Notes: a model not told the origin generated them from the sequence alone. 64,000 nucleotides of DNA from Phlebopus portentosus (GCA_037892935.1 JAYXKI010000012.1:124001-188000); one strand, 5' to 3'. Positions 1 to 12,981 are shown, counted from the stretch's first letter. Translations and numbers: made by a program.

Positions 1-124
1 CTAGACAGTTTCAGTAATGAAATACTTAATTTCTTCTGGGAACTTAAGGTGCTTATGACTTGCTAAAAGGCATCTAGTCTAGACAGTAGTTTACCGACAG
101 CTTCATAGAGATGCCGTTGGCCGC

Positions 125-798
125 TCATCTCGGGTGCGTGGTCACGAATCGACCGCGTAATGTCCGAAGCCTGTTCTGAGTGCATGATATATTACGCCGA
201 CGGATGTCCCCTGATGCCGCCTCAAGGCTGATATCGGCGCTCGTCATTGTATCAATGACTTCAAGGTACAGGACGATTCGTCCTGCAGATGCGATCGATG
301 ATGCACCGGTCGGTGTGAGAGAAAGCGCGGCTAACAATGCACCTTGATCAGAAGTTGGGTGAGAGAAAAAACGATGATTAAATACCTTCTCCGTTAGCAC
401 ATTTCCTTAGCAAGTCGATAAGTGTTATACTTGTAAATCCAATGCAAGGATTTTCTTCCCACGTAGAGCCGCGCTTGACTCTAATTTTTAGTTGCACAGT
501 CGTGGAAACGTCTGGAGATGAGCTAGACAATTGTCAGACAATTAGTAACTTCGGTTATTGGTAGGTACTGACAGTGGGAAGGACGCATCCCAAGTTGGTG
601 ATGGACTTATGACAACGGGCTGCGTTTTCTTCTCGTCATCCCCAAATTTGACTTTCACGAATAGATCTGGCACCTGGCCGTGTGAGGTATTCTCCCAGGT
701 CAAGTCTTCCACGCGTATAACTGTGAAAGATAAACACCGACGAAAGTAGTGAATAGTAGAAGGAAAACCGTACCTCGAAGACGATAGTTGGCGGACAT
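125..798 (-). CDS. C2-domain protein, 5' part of gene at window edge
   Basis: The gene reads leftward from an ATG at 798-796. A 25-nt first exon (774-798) joins at a GT..AG intron to an exon starting at 720. The product begins MSANYRLRVIRVEDLTWEN and continues with PDLFVKVKFGDDEKKTQP and SPTWDASFPL, the beta-strand pattern of a C2 domain. Later exons (about 400-520) read TTVQLKIRVKRGSTWEENP and IGFTSITLIDLL, still C2-like, followed near 230-350 by GRIVLYLEVIDT. In basidiomycetes such C2 segments often head NACHT or WD40 proteins, which is family knowledge only. No NACHT domain is in the window. The reading frame meets a TGA at 125-127, so the gene may end here, be broken, or splice onward past position 1. 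The junctions after exon 2 are not resolved. Confidence 0.55.
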
Positions 799-2718
799 GG
801 CGGACAGGAGTGAACGGGTTTCCTGCATCCTGTACCCAGACACGCCTTTAAAGCGATGTTCAAGATCAGGTGAACAAGAAGCATGATATACGCTGGATGA
901 AATTAAAACCAATAGACAAACCAGTCGGGTCTGTCCCAGGTAATGTCGGTGCCACAGCCTGGCTGTGAATCTGTTCTCATCCAAACATGCAACTTAGCGG
1001 CACTGAACGGCAAAGTCATCAATAAGTTATGCTTTGATATCGGGGAGTAGTGCCATGGAAGCAAACACATGGCAATTGTGAGGACAGATGTTTAATTGAT
1101 TATTCCAAGTCGGCATACCACATCAAGCCTCATCGAGCCTATGCTAATGACTCCGCCTTGAGTCTTCTTATGAGCGAAAATGACACATGGCGTGCTTCCA
1201 ATAATCCAGAGGGAGGGGAAGCATCTCGAGACACAGCATTGCAGTTCGTTCTTACGTTCGACACGATGGATCACATACACGTTCAAGGACTCAGCCATAA
1301 CCATGGAAGGTGACGAAGAAGCATCTGAACGACCATGACTTTTTTTACGCATAGCTGGCACGTATCTGAACATCGACATGAACTATGCGATCCCAGCAGG
1401 AAAGGACAGCAGCGTTCGGGTATGGGCAGGCCAGGTCTTCTGCATGGATTGAGACAAAACCGAACTTGAAGATTATTCTGCCTCGACGTACTCACTGAAG
1501 AATCCTGTTATTGGACGGTGGCGAGCGACCTCCTCTTTCCTGACGCCCCATGCCGCCAGGCGGTTGCCAGGCCATGAGGCCAATACGTACATCCGTCCTA
1601 CAAATGGCAGATACACTCAGTGGACAGAGAATACAGCGTCCGTTGGTCAATTCATGTCTCATGATGGGATCGTCCTTTACGGATCGCAAAAAAAAAAAAT
1701 GGAAATAAGTTGCCTGAAGCTTCATCACCAAAGATAGCGCGTACCGCGTTCAGTCGGAATTGACATGCAGACGCTTGAGCGCAGGACCTTCAATACGCAT
1801 CATTCCATCCTCGGTACCATTGCCCAAGATGTCCACACCGTCCCCAAAACCAGGCAAACTTCACAGCTAACTTGATTTGTTTGCACTTAAAGGCGATGTC
1901 GAGGTGTTGAGTTGACCTCAATCGTCCATAGCTTGCCAAATTGTGTCCACAGTGGATCCAATCGTCCGCGCAAACACCACCTCGCGACAGTACATTACAT
2001 CCATGGTAAGTGCAGGCATCCTCTATAACAGTCATGCAGTCAACTGCTGCCAGTGGATGTGCAAGAGGTCGATGGACTTCAGCAGATAAAAATTTTGCAC
2101 CGCGACGTTCCAACACGAGTCTGAGCGTCGCCACTATCATCAAGCATCAATCACAGTTTGTTTGGTAAGGTAGAAGTAAAGTGCAAGACGACACTGATGT
2201 AATCAATATTATGTAATCTACTTGTTTTGTAAGCATCTACCCACGCCTCAACGGGGAGAACTGTTTCGTTTCCTTCCTAAAAATTTCAGGTGCTGCACGC
2301 TGCTGGTTGTGAAAAGTAACTTACTTGCTAAGCACATCTAGCACTTCCCATCTTAGTTTCTAGGAGCAAAGCCAATCGTAGATGATAGATATTTGCACGG
2401 CAATAATGCAAAGAGGTTGACATGTACAGTTCAGAATTCAATCTCCTCCATCCATCGACTTCTTTGGCTCTTCGATTCTGCGAGTTTTTCCATTATCTAA
2501 ACTGATTAACAAAATTCTGTCATTTTCCAGCTCGAAACCAGCTTTCCTGGTCGTGGGAACTGATTACCTACAATGGACACGAGCAGAAGCAATCAGTCCC
2601 TTTGTTTACTCTCTACGCATCTAAGCACTGGGCCCAACCAATGAGGATCGTCAATGTTCCCTTTCTCTTCCCGAACGAAAGCAATCAAGGATTCTGGTCG
2701 TTCGTCCACCACCTCTGC
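799..2718. other. No recognisable gene (1.9 kb)
   Basis: Only short overlapping frames are present. A minus-strand stretch near 1370-1480 faintly resembles the end of a WD40 repeat (AAVLSCWDRIVHVDVQ) but is flanked by stops. An A-run lies near 1688-1697. This is upstream sequence of the C2 gene or a decayed gene. Confidence 0.4.
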
Positions 2719-2725
2719 TATAAAA
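2719..2725 (+). promoter_or_regulatory. TATA box of the zinc-finger gene
   Basis: TATAAAA lies about 125 bp upstream of the ATG at 2850, a usual distance for a fungal core promoter with a short 5' UTR. Confidence 0.55.
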
Positions 2726-2849
2726 ATGGGCGCTCTGGCGAGCATCTGGAGTATCTCAGACCACACGAAGTTCACGTAAGACAACTCCCCAGCTTCTCCC
2801 TCCTCGAATACCATCTTCCCGAAATATCATAGTACCCTAGCTTACTATT

Positions 2850-3714
2850 ATGCCGCACGCCGGCCCGTCTACCTTTGTTTGCGCTAAATGCGGTAAGGGT
2901 TTCCGCCGCAGACCCGATTACAACCGGCATGCTCTTATTCATGACCCGGATGCCGAGTGAGCTATTGTCATCATCTATTCTCCATTCTCTCGCATATTTT
3001 AACGGGATGCTCTTTTCTTTAGGCGATTCCACTGTTCATTTCCCGGATGCACCCACAGCTCGCTTCAAAAGAGTAACCTGAAGACCCACTACATCTCGAA
3101 GCAGTGAGCCCAGCGTTCATAACCCGTCTGATGTGTTTGACTTATGACTCTATGATTACCATAGTTTGCATCTCCGCCATCATCAATGCAACTTTTACGA
3201 ATGCACAAAGTCGTACAGCGATGCGTCGACACTCATCAGACATGAAAAACTTACTCATGGGTTCTTCCGTCGTGCGCATAAACCATATGCGAGAACATCC
3301 GCGAAGAAGGACAAAGTCGAGCCCGAACTTGACCCCGAGCTGCTTGCCTTCGTTACTGCCACGTCGCCGCTGCCCAACTATCCAAGCACGGACGTAACAT
3401 CCCTTTCCTCATCTACTTTCCCTACGGCTCCTTCCTCCTTCATGATGCCAATTCCTGGCCCTCCAACATTTGACTGGGGTAATGTCCATGAACCTCAGGC
3501 ACTGTCCATGGACGCCTTCCTGCATGAGATGATCCCCGAGCTCTACTCCGATCCAGCACTTAATGGCAAACATAGCAGCACATACGCAATTCCTGAAGCC
3601 AATGCTCACCTTTTGCACACAGATTTGTTGACATCTTCATCTTTCCCTCAAGATAACATTCCCATCCCGAGTTCTACTGGATTCATGATACCCAACGTTT
3701 CTCAGCTTTACTAA
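2850..3714 (+). CDS. C2H2 zinc-finger protein, three fingers
   Basis: Three exons (2850-2956, 3023-3103, 3165-3714) splice with GT..AG introns of 66 and 61 nt to a 245-residue protein. Residues 1-80 hold three C2H2 fingers. Finger 1 is C-x2-C-x12-H-x3-H; fingers 2 and 3 are C-x4-C-x12-H-x4-H, the longer Cys spacing seen in TFIIIA-type fingers (FHCSFPGC, QCNFYEC). Intron 2 falls inside the codon of the last His of finger 2, which confirms the splice. The remainder is a Pro/Ser/Thr/Met-rich tail without a recognised domain, compatible with an activation region. A DNA-binding nuclear regulator is the likely role, with unknown targets. A TATA box precedes it. The gene looks intact. Confidence 0.88.
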
Positions 3715-4595
3715 CTTCTGAGGCGGATTTTATACTACCATTCTGACTTCGTCCTTTTGCATTATCGTACTATTATTACCTCAATTATGCCCCCAGCCCG
3801 ATTTGTGCTCATTGCTAATATTACTCTCATCTAGTGTACTTGCATCTCTGTGATATGGAATTAGACTGCCACAAACGCCAATATGTCTGATGAAAAGGGA
3901 TCTGACATCGCCGTCATTCCTAGTTAGTCACCGATCAAAATCAAAGCATCGTGTAGCGTCATACGCTTTTCACGACAGACGCTCAGACTCTCAACATGGC
4001 AGTGTTGAGTAGCGGATTCTTCAAGCCATGAGACCGGCTTTCACCACTGAGTATAGATTGCGTAGCACCCTTATTATTTTAAACCATTCACCCGTTTCAC
4101 TATATGGACATCCGATCTAGTACCTTCTCATTGAAAGACACGAAAGCAATACATACCCTGCGGGTGACACTAACTAGGCACAATATAAAAAGGGTGAAGA
4201 CATCTCATACTCTATGCCAGTCATGGATTTATGTGCTGAAGTACAAAGCGATATCCAATTGTCGAAAAAGAAGCACGATGGACTTTAGGATCAAAGACCC
4301 ATCCTGTGCTTTTACTTGCGTCAAAACTGACATTCATGTGATGTCTCTGACATAATTCTACTGTTGTGTGTAACAAACGATTGATAAAAAGAACGGTAAA
4401 TTTTACGATGTTTCAAATGAATGTGTGTATGCTATGCAAATAAACGAGCCAAAAGTCAAATAGTGGAAGTCAAAGGAGGGAGGAGGCTACCAATAAGTTG
4501 TAAACAATAGACCTGAGTTTGTCCCCGAACAACGGGACCGTTCCTGTATCTATCACCGAATGTTCGTGTCACCAGCTGACCTGAAATACCCATTT
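3715..4595. other. Intergenic, no recognisable gene
   Basis: This stretch separates the 3' end of the zinc-finger gene from the 3' end of the first exchanger gene (tail to tail). A 83-codon frame at 4104-4355 has no recognisable motif and I do not call it. Confidence 0.5.
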
Positions 4596-6863
4596 CTAAT
4601 GTTCGGTCATTTTACAGGACGCGAGAATATCCTTGATCGTGCTTTGGCCCGTATAGTACCAGGCGCACAGTATCTACGGAGAATGTATCAGTATCGAGTA
4701 GAATACCTGCACACCCAGAGTAAAGACAACGCATGGATTCGGCGCACAGCTATGCAAGGCTGCCGGGACACAGACAGTGCAAGAAAGGAGAGACGTACAA
4801 TCATCAGGTAGAAAATGACCATCATGTATCCTTCCGCCCAATTTGTCTTTGAGTCGGCCAGGACGTAATTCACAAGAAAGCACGATGAGAGCAATATGGT
4901 TACCTCAAACATATCTGGTTGTACCACAGTCACTCAAATTGAGGCATGACGGCAGTTCGCGGTACGCACCGAAAAGCAACAGAAGCGGCTTATCCATCCA
5001 CCAAGCTAGGAGCACTAGAAGCGGTGTCCAAAAGAGCGTGAACTGGATACTCATGTCTATCGCCCGGTTTTCTGCGAGGGTTTCTGGTGGTCGAGGCTTC
5101 AGGAATAGCAAAGCGCGTAGAAAGTAGACGACAGTAACGAAAGCGTCGGCAGAGAAGGAAACCATGGGAATCAAAACAAGCCCAAACCACTCCTCGGTGA
5201 TTCTGCCACTTTCACCTATGTGTCCGACGGAAGTGACAAGCTGCGAAGTAACGTCGGAAAGAAATCCAAGCTCGAATCAATCCACAGAAGCTCACCAATT
5301 CGGCAGTGACGGCCATGACTGCTATGTTTACGAGTAGGAAGAGAGAGCAGAACCACGCGTTTACCTTCGGTCCCTTATGCCTTTGATGGTAGACCTCATC
5401 ATGAGTTTCCAAAGCGGGACCAGGGATCGGAAGCTTGATCTTGCCCTCCCGAGGAGGGTTGTGAAGGAAAATACGGGACGCTATGTAACTAATATATCCG
5501 CAAGTCAGAATCCGAAGCTAAACCAAAGCAGATGCGGCATATAGACTCAAAGAATCGTCTGCATACACTGTAAGAAGTAAAACTGAAATTCCGTAGCTCA
5601 TTTTTAAAAAGTGATCCTTCCATGTATCGCCTGTCAAAGTCTGTTCCGTTAACGAGGTATTGTCGAGAGCAGCAAAAACGGCAGCGGGAAGTAGTAAACT
5701 TAGGACTCTGTAATGTATTCCAGAAGCCACGTCAGCGATGTCCAGTATCATCAGGCAGCATCTTTAAAGGAACACACCCGACCGCTAAAAGCGTATGGTT
5801 GAGCTGTGTGTAGTGTGGGTGTAAGGTCTGTTCGTAGATACGCGCTCCGCCTGTCAGGAAGCCAATACCCGGGACAAGCAGCAGGTGTAGCAGAACAACT
5901 CCTAGACGACCTTTAGTGACGAGCTCACTGATTACTGCGCGACATACCGACTAATGTTGCCTGGAGGATACGAAGGCTACGTAAAGGAAGGCGCAATAGC
6001 AACGTCAGGATACCAGGTATTGTACATCGAAAAGAGATTATACAAAGACATCGTCATTTGCTTCTATCTCTAGTAATTTTGAGGTGAATACGGAGCACTT
6101 ACTTGCATTTCAGCAACAGTACGATAGCGAGCATAACTTCTACAGCGCTGATATTGACTATAAGTAGTATGTGGATCATAAAAGGGAGGAACGTACTTGT
6201 TTAAGGTGACTACGATGAGATCTCCTATACGTTTGCCTGTATAGAACGTTATCTGTTTGCCACCGAACTCGAAAAGTTTTACGAGAGGTACAATGGCGAA
6301 GAAACAGACTGAACGCACGAAGTATATGAAATACGCTTTTTAAGAATGTAAGAAAAGATCGACATACGAGCAAAGACGACATTTGGATTTTGCGAATGCG
6401 ATTTATCGCAAAAATAGATAGTCCAGGCAATAGGAATGAATACGAGCAAAACATTCAATACTAACCAGAATTCAGTCACCAACTGGCTCACGTCAGTAAA
6501 AGAAGTTATATGAAACGCACTGCTAGATGTTACGGTGTTCTTTATACTTTCAAACCAACCGATCTTCCTTATACCCTTGCCTTTGAATCGGTCCCACGCC
6601 ACTCGTCGACGAAGATGTCCGACCTCGTCCAGGTAGAGATCGTGTTCAACTCTGTGCGCGAACTCGTGCATACCACGCTCCATGCGCGATGACCTATTCT
6701 GTGTATGATCATCGTGGTGCGGAATCTCGTTCACCGTTGTATCGGAGCCAAGGAGACCCATTTCCATGGGTGCCGAATTAGAATGCGCACGGTCAGGTTG
6801 GGTAATTGCAGACGTCGGTGTGTGCGGATCAGGCGGTCTTTGGTACCCAAATGAAGAAGTCAT
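4596..6863 (-). CDS. Cation (Ca2+)/proton exchanger, CAX family, copy A
   Basis: Eleven exons (6863-6521, 6460-6368, 6308-6197, 6147-6103, 5976-5948, 5910-5778, 5707-5567, 5488-5296, 5240-4970, 4914-4799, 4673-4596) splice cleanly to 517 residues. The product carries CAX-family hallmarks: GWFESIKNTV before the first helix, NVLLVFIPIAW, GGKQITFYTGKRIGDLIVV, LNNAVEVMLAIVLLLK, LRILQATLVG and FLTGGARIYEQ, with about ten hydrophobic segments. Family members exchange Ca2+ or other cations for H+ across the vacuolar membrane; that role is inferred from homology. The second alpha-repeat reads PMVSFSADAFVTVVYF, where canonical CAX proteins have a GNxxEH-like motif. Copy A ends soon after the last helix (ILASCKMTEH), about 30 residues short of copy B, and has diverged in loops. 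All splice sites and the frame are intact. Confidence 0.85.
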
Positions 6864-8461
6864 GGTAGAAAGGAAAAACGGGGTATAATGAGGCCTGCAT
6901 AGGCGAAAGAAAGGCTAATAAGTAGGATCGGAAAGGCGAGACTATCTAGGTCGGCTAGGTAGTGTCGCGCCAAACCAGATTTGGTCTTCTAGCGGCTAGG
7001 ATTCGATCGACGGCGTCACAGCGGGAAGCTATCACCGCTGTTGTCTCAAGCTTACGCTGCAGTCCTCCAGCGTTTGAGCTGCGTATTCAGGTCTTGAAAG
7101 ACCCAATCATACTTCTAGCAGCTCGTAGAAGATGCTGCACAACATTTCTGGTGGCCACCATTAAGTTAGCCAGTGTAGGCTGCAAACCAGGTGTCCGCAT
7201 ACCTTTGCAGGATCTTCCAGTACGTTCCACGAAACAGCGATTGGGGTGTGCGCGACGCGGTCGCCACGCTCAAAGAGGACCATAGGGACCAAATTCCTAA
7301 CTTTGCCTGAATATTGTGCTTGGCCGCAGCATGACTATACACACTATCAGACACAGATAAACCGTTTTCTGATACACATTTGGTGACCAAAGCAGCTACG
7401 AACGTTGTCGTGCTAAAGTCCATCATCGGAATCCCGCAGTACTGTTGGATTCAGATGGTTTTGTATGGATACTCCGGCGTAACTCCGCGAAATTCTCTTG
7501 AAGAAATATTTGGCAGCGAGTGACTGGGGATGAAACGTGTCTACCGCAAATGGCATAACCTTCACGTAGCCTCGCATAAGCGAAAGTGCTCGATTATTGG
7601 CAATGGTGAAGCAAAGACGTTTTCGATGGGATGAAGTCTGACTTAGAAGAAGCCTGCTATTGTGTACTATTGTTATTGTTTGTCACTGTCGCGGTCACGT
7701 GCGATCCATTAAAGTGTTTGATTTTTTTGTAAAGAAATGCGTAGGTTACATAAGGCTATCTGTTATAAGAAGAAGGGAAAATTTGGTTATGGGAAAAAAT
7801 TTTGTTCTTTGAATCTGTAAAATGACCCAGGCTCGCGGAAAAAAACCCCTATAGCGGTTGGAAGACGTGTTCAAAGAAACGGGCGTGTGCTTCCGCCGAC
7901 TGGTCAAAAATGCACACGGCATCTGGTGGAAGGACCCGTGAATAAAATACCTACACCTGGGGCAAAACCCTTTTTCCGAGCCTCAAAAACTTGATCCAGA
8001 ACTGGAATCCAGCCAATCAGAGGCGAGCTTTCCAATTCTGTTTCCTATTTAAGCGGCTCAGAAACAGCATTCTGCCCGCTGTGCTAGGAAAAAGTCCAGA
8101 CGCGCGATGATATGATATCAAAGAAATCATGTGCATATCGTCCTTACTATGCAAATGCAGTGAATAAATTGAAATGAGTCCATTTGTAAAGGTTATCGTG
8201 AGTATAGTAGCTATTGAACGCGGCAAGAACCTGCCTGCAATATCATTAAAGTAATCGAACGAGGTACAAATTGAAATGAGTGCCGGATGATTGATAGTGA
8301 ATAGATCAGAGGAAATGCGGGATGATGCAATGGAACAAATATGTAATGAGAGCAACAGATAGCATGACACAAAGGAAACGATGCAATATATACGTACAAT
8401 CAAAAGAACACCATGTTCATGGAATCATAAAATGTGCTGTTGATGCTTGACTTTCCTGGAA
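6864..8461. other. Intergenic between the two exchanger genes
   Basis: It holds the promoter side of copy A and the 3' flank of copy B. I find no gene. The 128-codon minus frame at 8017-8403 is AT-rich and lacks recognisable motifs. Confidence 0.5.
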
Positions 8462-10843
8462 TCATCTTAGCGATACGGCACGCTTGACAATGTCTTCGGC
8501 AATGACTTCAACGCCCTTCTCGATAACTGCGACTGCCTCGCCCAAAGGATCGCCTTCAAGTTCGCGGCCATGACACGAGGCGAGCATCTCTTCAATGGCT
8601 GTCTGTCCCGTGTAGAACCACGTAACGAGAGCCTGAATATAAATTTCAAGCGTCCGTCAGTGAAACAAAGGCTAGGATGTAAGGTAGAATACACTGACAA
8701 TCATGAAGTAGAAAGCAACCATGATGTAGCCTTCCGCCCAGTTCGTCTTGGAGTCAGCAGTGACGTAGTTGACGAGGAAGCATGCACCGAGAAGCACAGC
8801 AACCTCATACATATCTGTTCCGTCAGGAAGAACATATCATAAGTACGAGACGTCATACTTCTCAGAAAGTCTACCCACCGAAGAGCAACATAAGCGGCCT
8901 GCCAGTCCACCAAGCTAGTAGTACGAGGAACGGCATCCAGAATAATGTAAACTGGATACTCAAGTCAATTGCCCGATCTTCCGCAAGTGTCTTCGGTGGC
9001 GGGGGCTTCAAGAACAGTAAAGCGCGGAGGAAGTAAAGAATAGCGACGACACCATCGGCGGAGAAAGAGACAATGGGTAGGAGGATGAGTCCGAACCACT
9101 CCTCGCCGATGTTTCCGTCTTCGCGTACATGTTCGATTGACTCGACCAGCTATGTACAGACTGATGTAAGATGGGATTGCTTGGCTTAAGGTTGAATACT
9201 CACCATCTCTGCGGTGACCGCCATGACAGCGATAGTGGCGATCAGGAATATCGCGCAAAACCATGAGTTAACCTCCGGTTCCTTCTGCTCGAGGTGATGC
9301 TCCTCATTATGAACCTCCTTTGGAGCCCCAGCAGGTGGACGGAACGCATTTCCTTCACCTGGTGGGTTGTGCAAAAAGACGCGCGAAGCGACATAACTGA
9401 GGACACATTGTTAGATGGGTCTGGATGAGCATCACGAAGAGTCATGATGCACCGTACACTGTAAGAAGAATAACTGCAAGCCCATGGCTCATTTTGAGGA
9501 AGTTGTTGACCGAGGCCGTGTCAGTAAGAGTGGATTCAGCTGTAGTTCCATTGTCAAGAGCGGCGAAGAAAGCTGCGGGAACCAGGAGGCTCAGTACACT
9601 GTCCGCAGACCAATAAAGACTGTTTAGCTAAGTTTTTTGAAATACAGCAGGTGACGAAGCCTACCCGATCGCGAGGAGGGTATGGTTGAGTTGAGTGTAA
9701 TGAGGGTGAAGAGATTGTTCGTAAATACGGGCTCCGCCCGTAAGGAAGCCAGTGCCCGGAACAAGCAACAAATGAAGGAGAACGACACCTGATTGGTTTG
9801 ATAAAAGCATGGATTATTGGGACAGTTTACGAAAATCGGCGGAACGCATACCGACGATGGTTGCCTGGAGAATACGAAGCCTATGAAAGCAAGGATGAGT
9901 AACTTCTCAGGAAACTTGCCGGGACGCCGAAGAAAATTTGAGGAAGCAACAGCAAAATAAGCGCAGACGCTTCCATTGCCGATTTCGTAAATTGGTCGGA
10001 AAATCGTGGACTTACTCGCATTTGAGCAGTAGGATAATCGCGAGCGTGGCCTCCACAGCGCTGAGAGCAGAATTCAGGATTAATAAAACTTAGAACGAGA
10101 GCTGGGCAGCATACTTGTTCAAGGTCACAATGATGAGGTCGCCAAGGTCCTTGCCCGTGTAGAGGGCCATTTGCTCACCACCAAAGTCGAAGAGCTTCTC
10201 CAGGGGTATGATGGACAAGAAGCATACTATAAAAGGGTAAATAGTCAAGAGTGCAGAGAAGCAGAATAAAATAACGTACGGATAAAAATGAGGTTCGAGC
10301 TATGCCATTCGTTGTCGTCTTTGGTGAAATGCGCAGCCCATGCAAATGGGATGAAAAGAAGGAAGACATTCAGTACTGAACGAGAACCCCTCAGTTGGCG
10401 AGAAGAGAAACAGGGATTAAGAACATACTACTGCACTTAACGGTATTCTTTGCGCTTTCAACCCAGGTAATTTTCCTTCTGCCCTTCCCACGGAAACGAT
10501 CCCACATCGTCCGGCGACGATTTTGTCCGAACTCGTCCATGTAAAGACCGTGCTCGACTCTGTGAACGAAGTCGTGCAGGCCGTCCTCAACACGCGTTGA
10601 GATTCTTCTATGCAGGTCTGCACCATGTGGAGGCGGCGCGTGAAGGGTTCCTTCACTGTTGAGGGGCTTCATCTCAATCTGCACAGATTGCTCTCTGGAA
10701 TGGGCGCTTCCGTCGTGCGTGAGCACACGAGCTGGTTCCACGACCGTGCTTTGTGACATCTGCTGTTCCAGGCCATAATGGTGGTCGTTTGAGTCGAACC
10801 TGATAGAGCCAAGAGGCGCGGGCTGTCGGGATGACGAGGCCAT
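8462..10843 (-). CDS. Cation (Ca2+)/proton exchanger, CAX family, copy B
   Basis: Eleven exons (10843-10432, 10375-10280, 10226-10115, 10060-10016, 9880-9852, 9788-9665, 9619-9458, 9396-9204, 9149-8879, 8814-8699, 8632-8462) give 576 residues without a stop. The order is a cytosolic N-terminus of about 135 residues, then WVESAKNTVKCILNVFLL, FDFGGEQMALYTGKDLGDL, LNNAVEATLAIILLLKCEL, LVPGTGFLTGGARIYEQ, a loop rich in Pro/Glu/His, VNSWFCAIFLIATIAVMAV, LPIVSFSADGVVAILYFLR and a C-terminal tail after FYTGQTAIEEML. This is the standard layout of vacuolar CAX antiporters. Exon boundaries match copy A at every intron, and exons 3, 4, 5, 8, 9 and 10 have the same lengths, so the pair is a tandem duplication. 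The phase of the exon 7/8 junction (donor GTACGG) was fixed by comparing the two copies. Confidence 0.88.
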
Positions 10844-12858
10844 GTTCGCTCAAGAAAACACCAAGAAATATAGCCAAGGTGAAAGGAGGAGTGGGGCAAT
10901 GAGAGGGAGCCAAAATCGCCTACGACACGTTGCGCCAAGCGAGTGAACTACTAACGTTTAGTCTCACAACCTGACAACAGATCATCAGCGCCCTTGCCCC
11001 ACGTCTCACGACATTGTTGTGCATTGCTAGCCACTGTCATCCTGTTCTCTTCTACCAGAAGAAAATCGACAAATTCCGCTGGATTCGGGTTCAATAAGAA
11101 TATAGTCATGCATGGTTGTGATTGAGTATCGGAGAATCGAATCTCGACAAAAGCCAATCAAAAAAGATACGTCGATCTTAAAATTGATCTGCATCCGTGT
11201 CCAATTTCGGAAGGCGTAAATAAACATCTGATTTGCTTCCGTCGTCTCAACAACTTGAACAAGTCTCAATGAATTTCTTGTATACAGTATACAGTATAGC
11301 CTTGACCGAGCCTTCAGTTGCACTTCCTGAAAAGCTTTTCCCATTTCTCATCACTTTTGCGGTCATCAATATTCCACCCACTAATACCTTCGTAGCTGTT
11401 ACCGGTTGCCACCTGCCTCAGGAAGTGCTCAGCATATTGGATCGGCCATCTCTGCGATCAGAGCTTAGCCAATAAGCAGGTCTGCCTAAAGGTGCCCTCA
11501 AATCCTTGCTTGCCAGTCTTCTCGCCGATTTTTTTTTGGAACAAAGTCCGCGCCCAGATGAGCGAGCTATCTGTCAATTGGTTTGACTATAGGTGGTCTT
11601 CCCGCTAATCATTGTATCTCCAGACATGCGATGCTCAAACACACTACCCGCCACTCAGGGCTTCCCGGCATGGATACACGCCTTAAGAGCCACCTAACTT
11701 TTGAGCTCAATAAGCTCCGATTCACTCGGAGTGAGCCTTGTTAATCTCTACTTGGCGTCAAGTCAATTCACCACATCTATTTACGGCGAGTCCAGAACTC
11801 CTTACAAACGGTTTCAACTTCGGCTCGACCCCGCTGCACTCTCAGCCGATGTCATCAAGGACACCGCTTCTTCCATACCTGTTGTGAAGAGTTTGGCTCA
11901 CTTCTCATCGGCGAGAACTTCTTCCTGCGGACTTTGTGTTCATGCTGCTCTGGATACTCCCGAATTTACACGGACTTCTGTTCATGTCCGAATAACGATT
12001 TACTTCTTTGCTACCTCTGTCTGCCAAGAGCACTCATGGGGCCGAGCTTGGTCATCAGAAGGACTGTTAATAATTTCATCGCATAATTCTAGGGCTTTTC
12101 GGCGAGTAACTAGATTGGTGACTGCGTGTCGTACTCAAATAACTTCCTGACAGGGTTCAAACTCCTCTTCGCGTTCTTTCGAACCACCCTGAAAATCGTT
12201 GATAGTAATCGGCCATGATCAGTAGTACCTTACGGGGCCGAGCTTTTCTATTTGTATCGTTGGACCGGCCTCTCCGCACAATTTCGAATGACCGTGGGAG
12301 ACAGCTGGACCGAGTATCCTTATCCATGACGTTTAATTACGAACAAAAACAGCCTTCAACAGCTTCTCCCGCTGTCCTCTCTCTCACCTCGTCGGTTGGG
12401 GCTGTACACTCTATCAGCGCCGAGTACTGAGAACGTGTTTCACCGTCTTTATTATTGATTACCTATTCAATACCATAACATGCTAACATGTTGTTGCGGC
12501 TTCTGCGGGTTTACTGCGTCCCCGCGTGTAGACCGTTCGGGAATTTGGACGATCATTGGCTTATTTATTTTCGGTTTGAAATCTTCTCTGTCTAGACTTG
12601 GCTGAAAGATGGGGTCATTATGTGGATGCACTAGACTGGTTTCGATTCTACTGGCACTTCTGAAGATCATTCAAATGTGTTCCGTCTCGTCTTCGCTCAT
12701 TCATTTCGATGGAAATAAGGTGAAGGAATGCAGGGAAGCGCTTGTACCCATTTGTTTTCTTGTTTTTCCTGTCTTCTCCGCTGGATCCGAATCAAATTGA
12801 TTTTCGGGAGAGCGACAAGGTCGTAATTTCGATGAGTCAATCTCCATCTCCTCGAAGA
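10844..12858. other. No recognisable gene (2.0 kb)
   Basis: It holds the upstream regions of exchanger B and of the hydrophobin, transcribed divergently. A 149-codon plus frame at 11701-12150 opens with TTG rather than ATG, and its translation has no motif I know. It could be a decayed gene or repeat. Confidence 0.45.
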
Positions 12859-12865
12859 TATAAAA
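12859..12865 (+). promoter_or_regulatory. TATA box of the hydrophobin gene
   Basis: TATAAAA, about 117 bp upstream of the hydrophobin ATG. Hydrophobin genes are often strongly expressed from TATA promoters. Confidence 0.6.
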
Positions 12866-12981
12866 GCTCTGCAATTTTGCAATTTTTAATCCTCAGTTGA
12901 ACGAAAGCCTCCGTTCTGCTATATTTCAGTCCCTGCTTGTCTCTTGCAACCTTTTAAACACTCTAACAACATTCTTTAACG

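Noticed and set aside
700..984. 94-codon minus frame that looks membrane-like
   Set aside because: The hydrophobic stretch is intron read-through: the GT..AG intron between 773 and 721 joins the C2-domain exons instead.
1283..1495. WD40-like fragment on the minus strand
   Set aside because: Only about 16 residues resemble a WD repeat, with stops on both sides; not enough to call.
8017..8403. 128-codon minus frame between the exchangers
   Set aside because: AT-rich, no motif, no splice partner; probably chance.
11701..12150. 149-codon plus frame
   Set aside because: It opens with TTG, not ATG, shows no motif and lies in a promoter region; probably chance.
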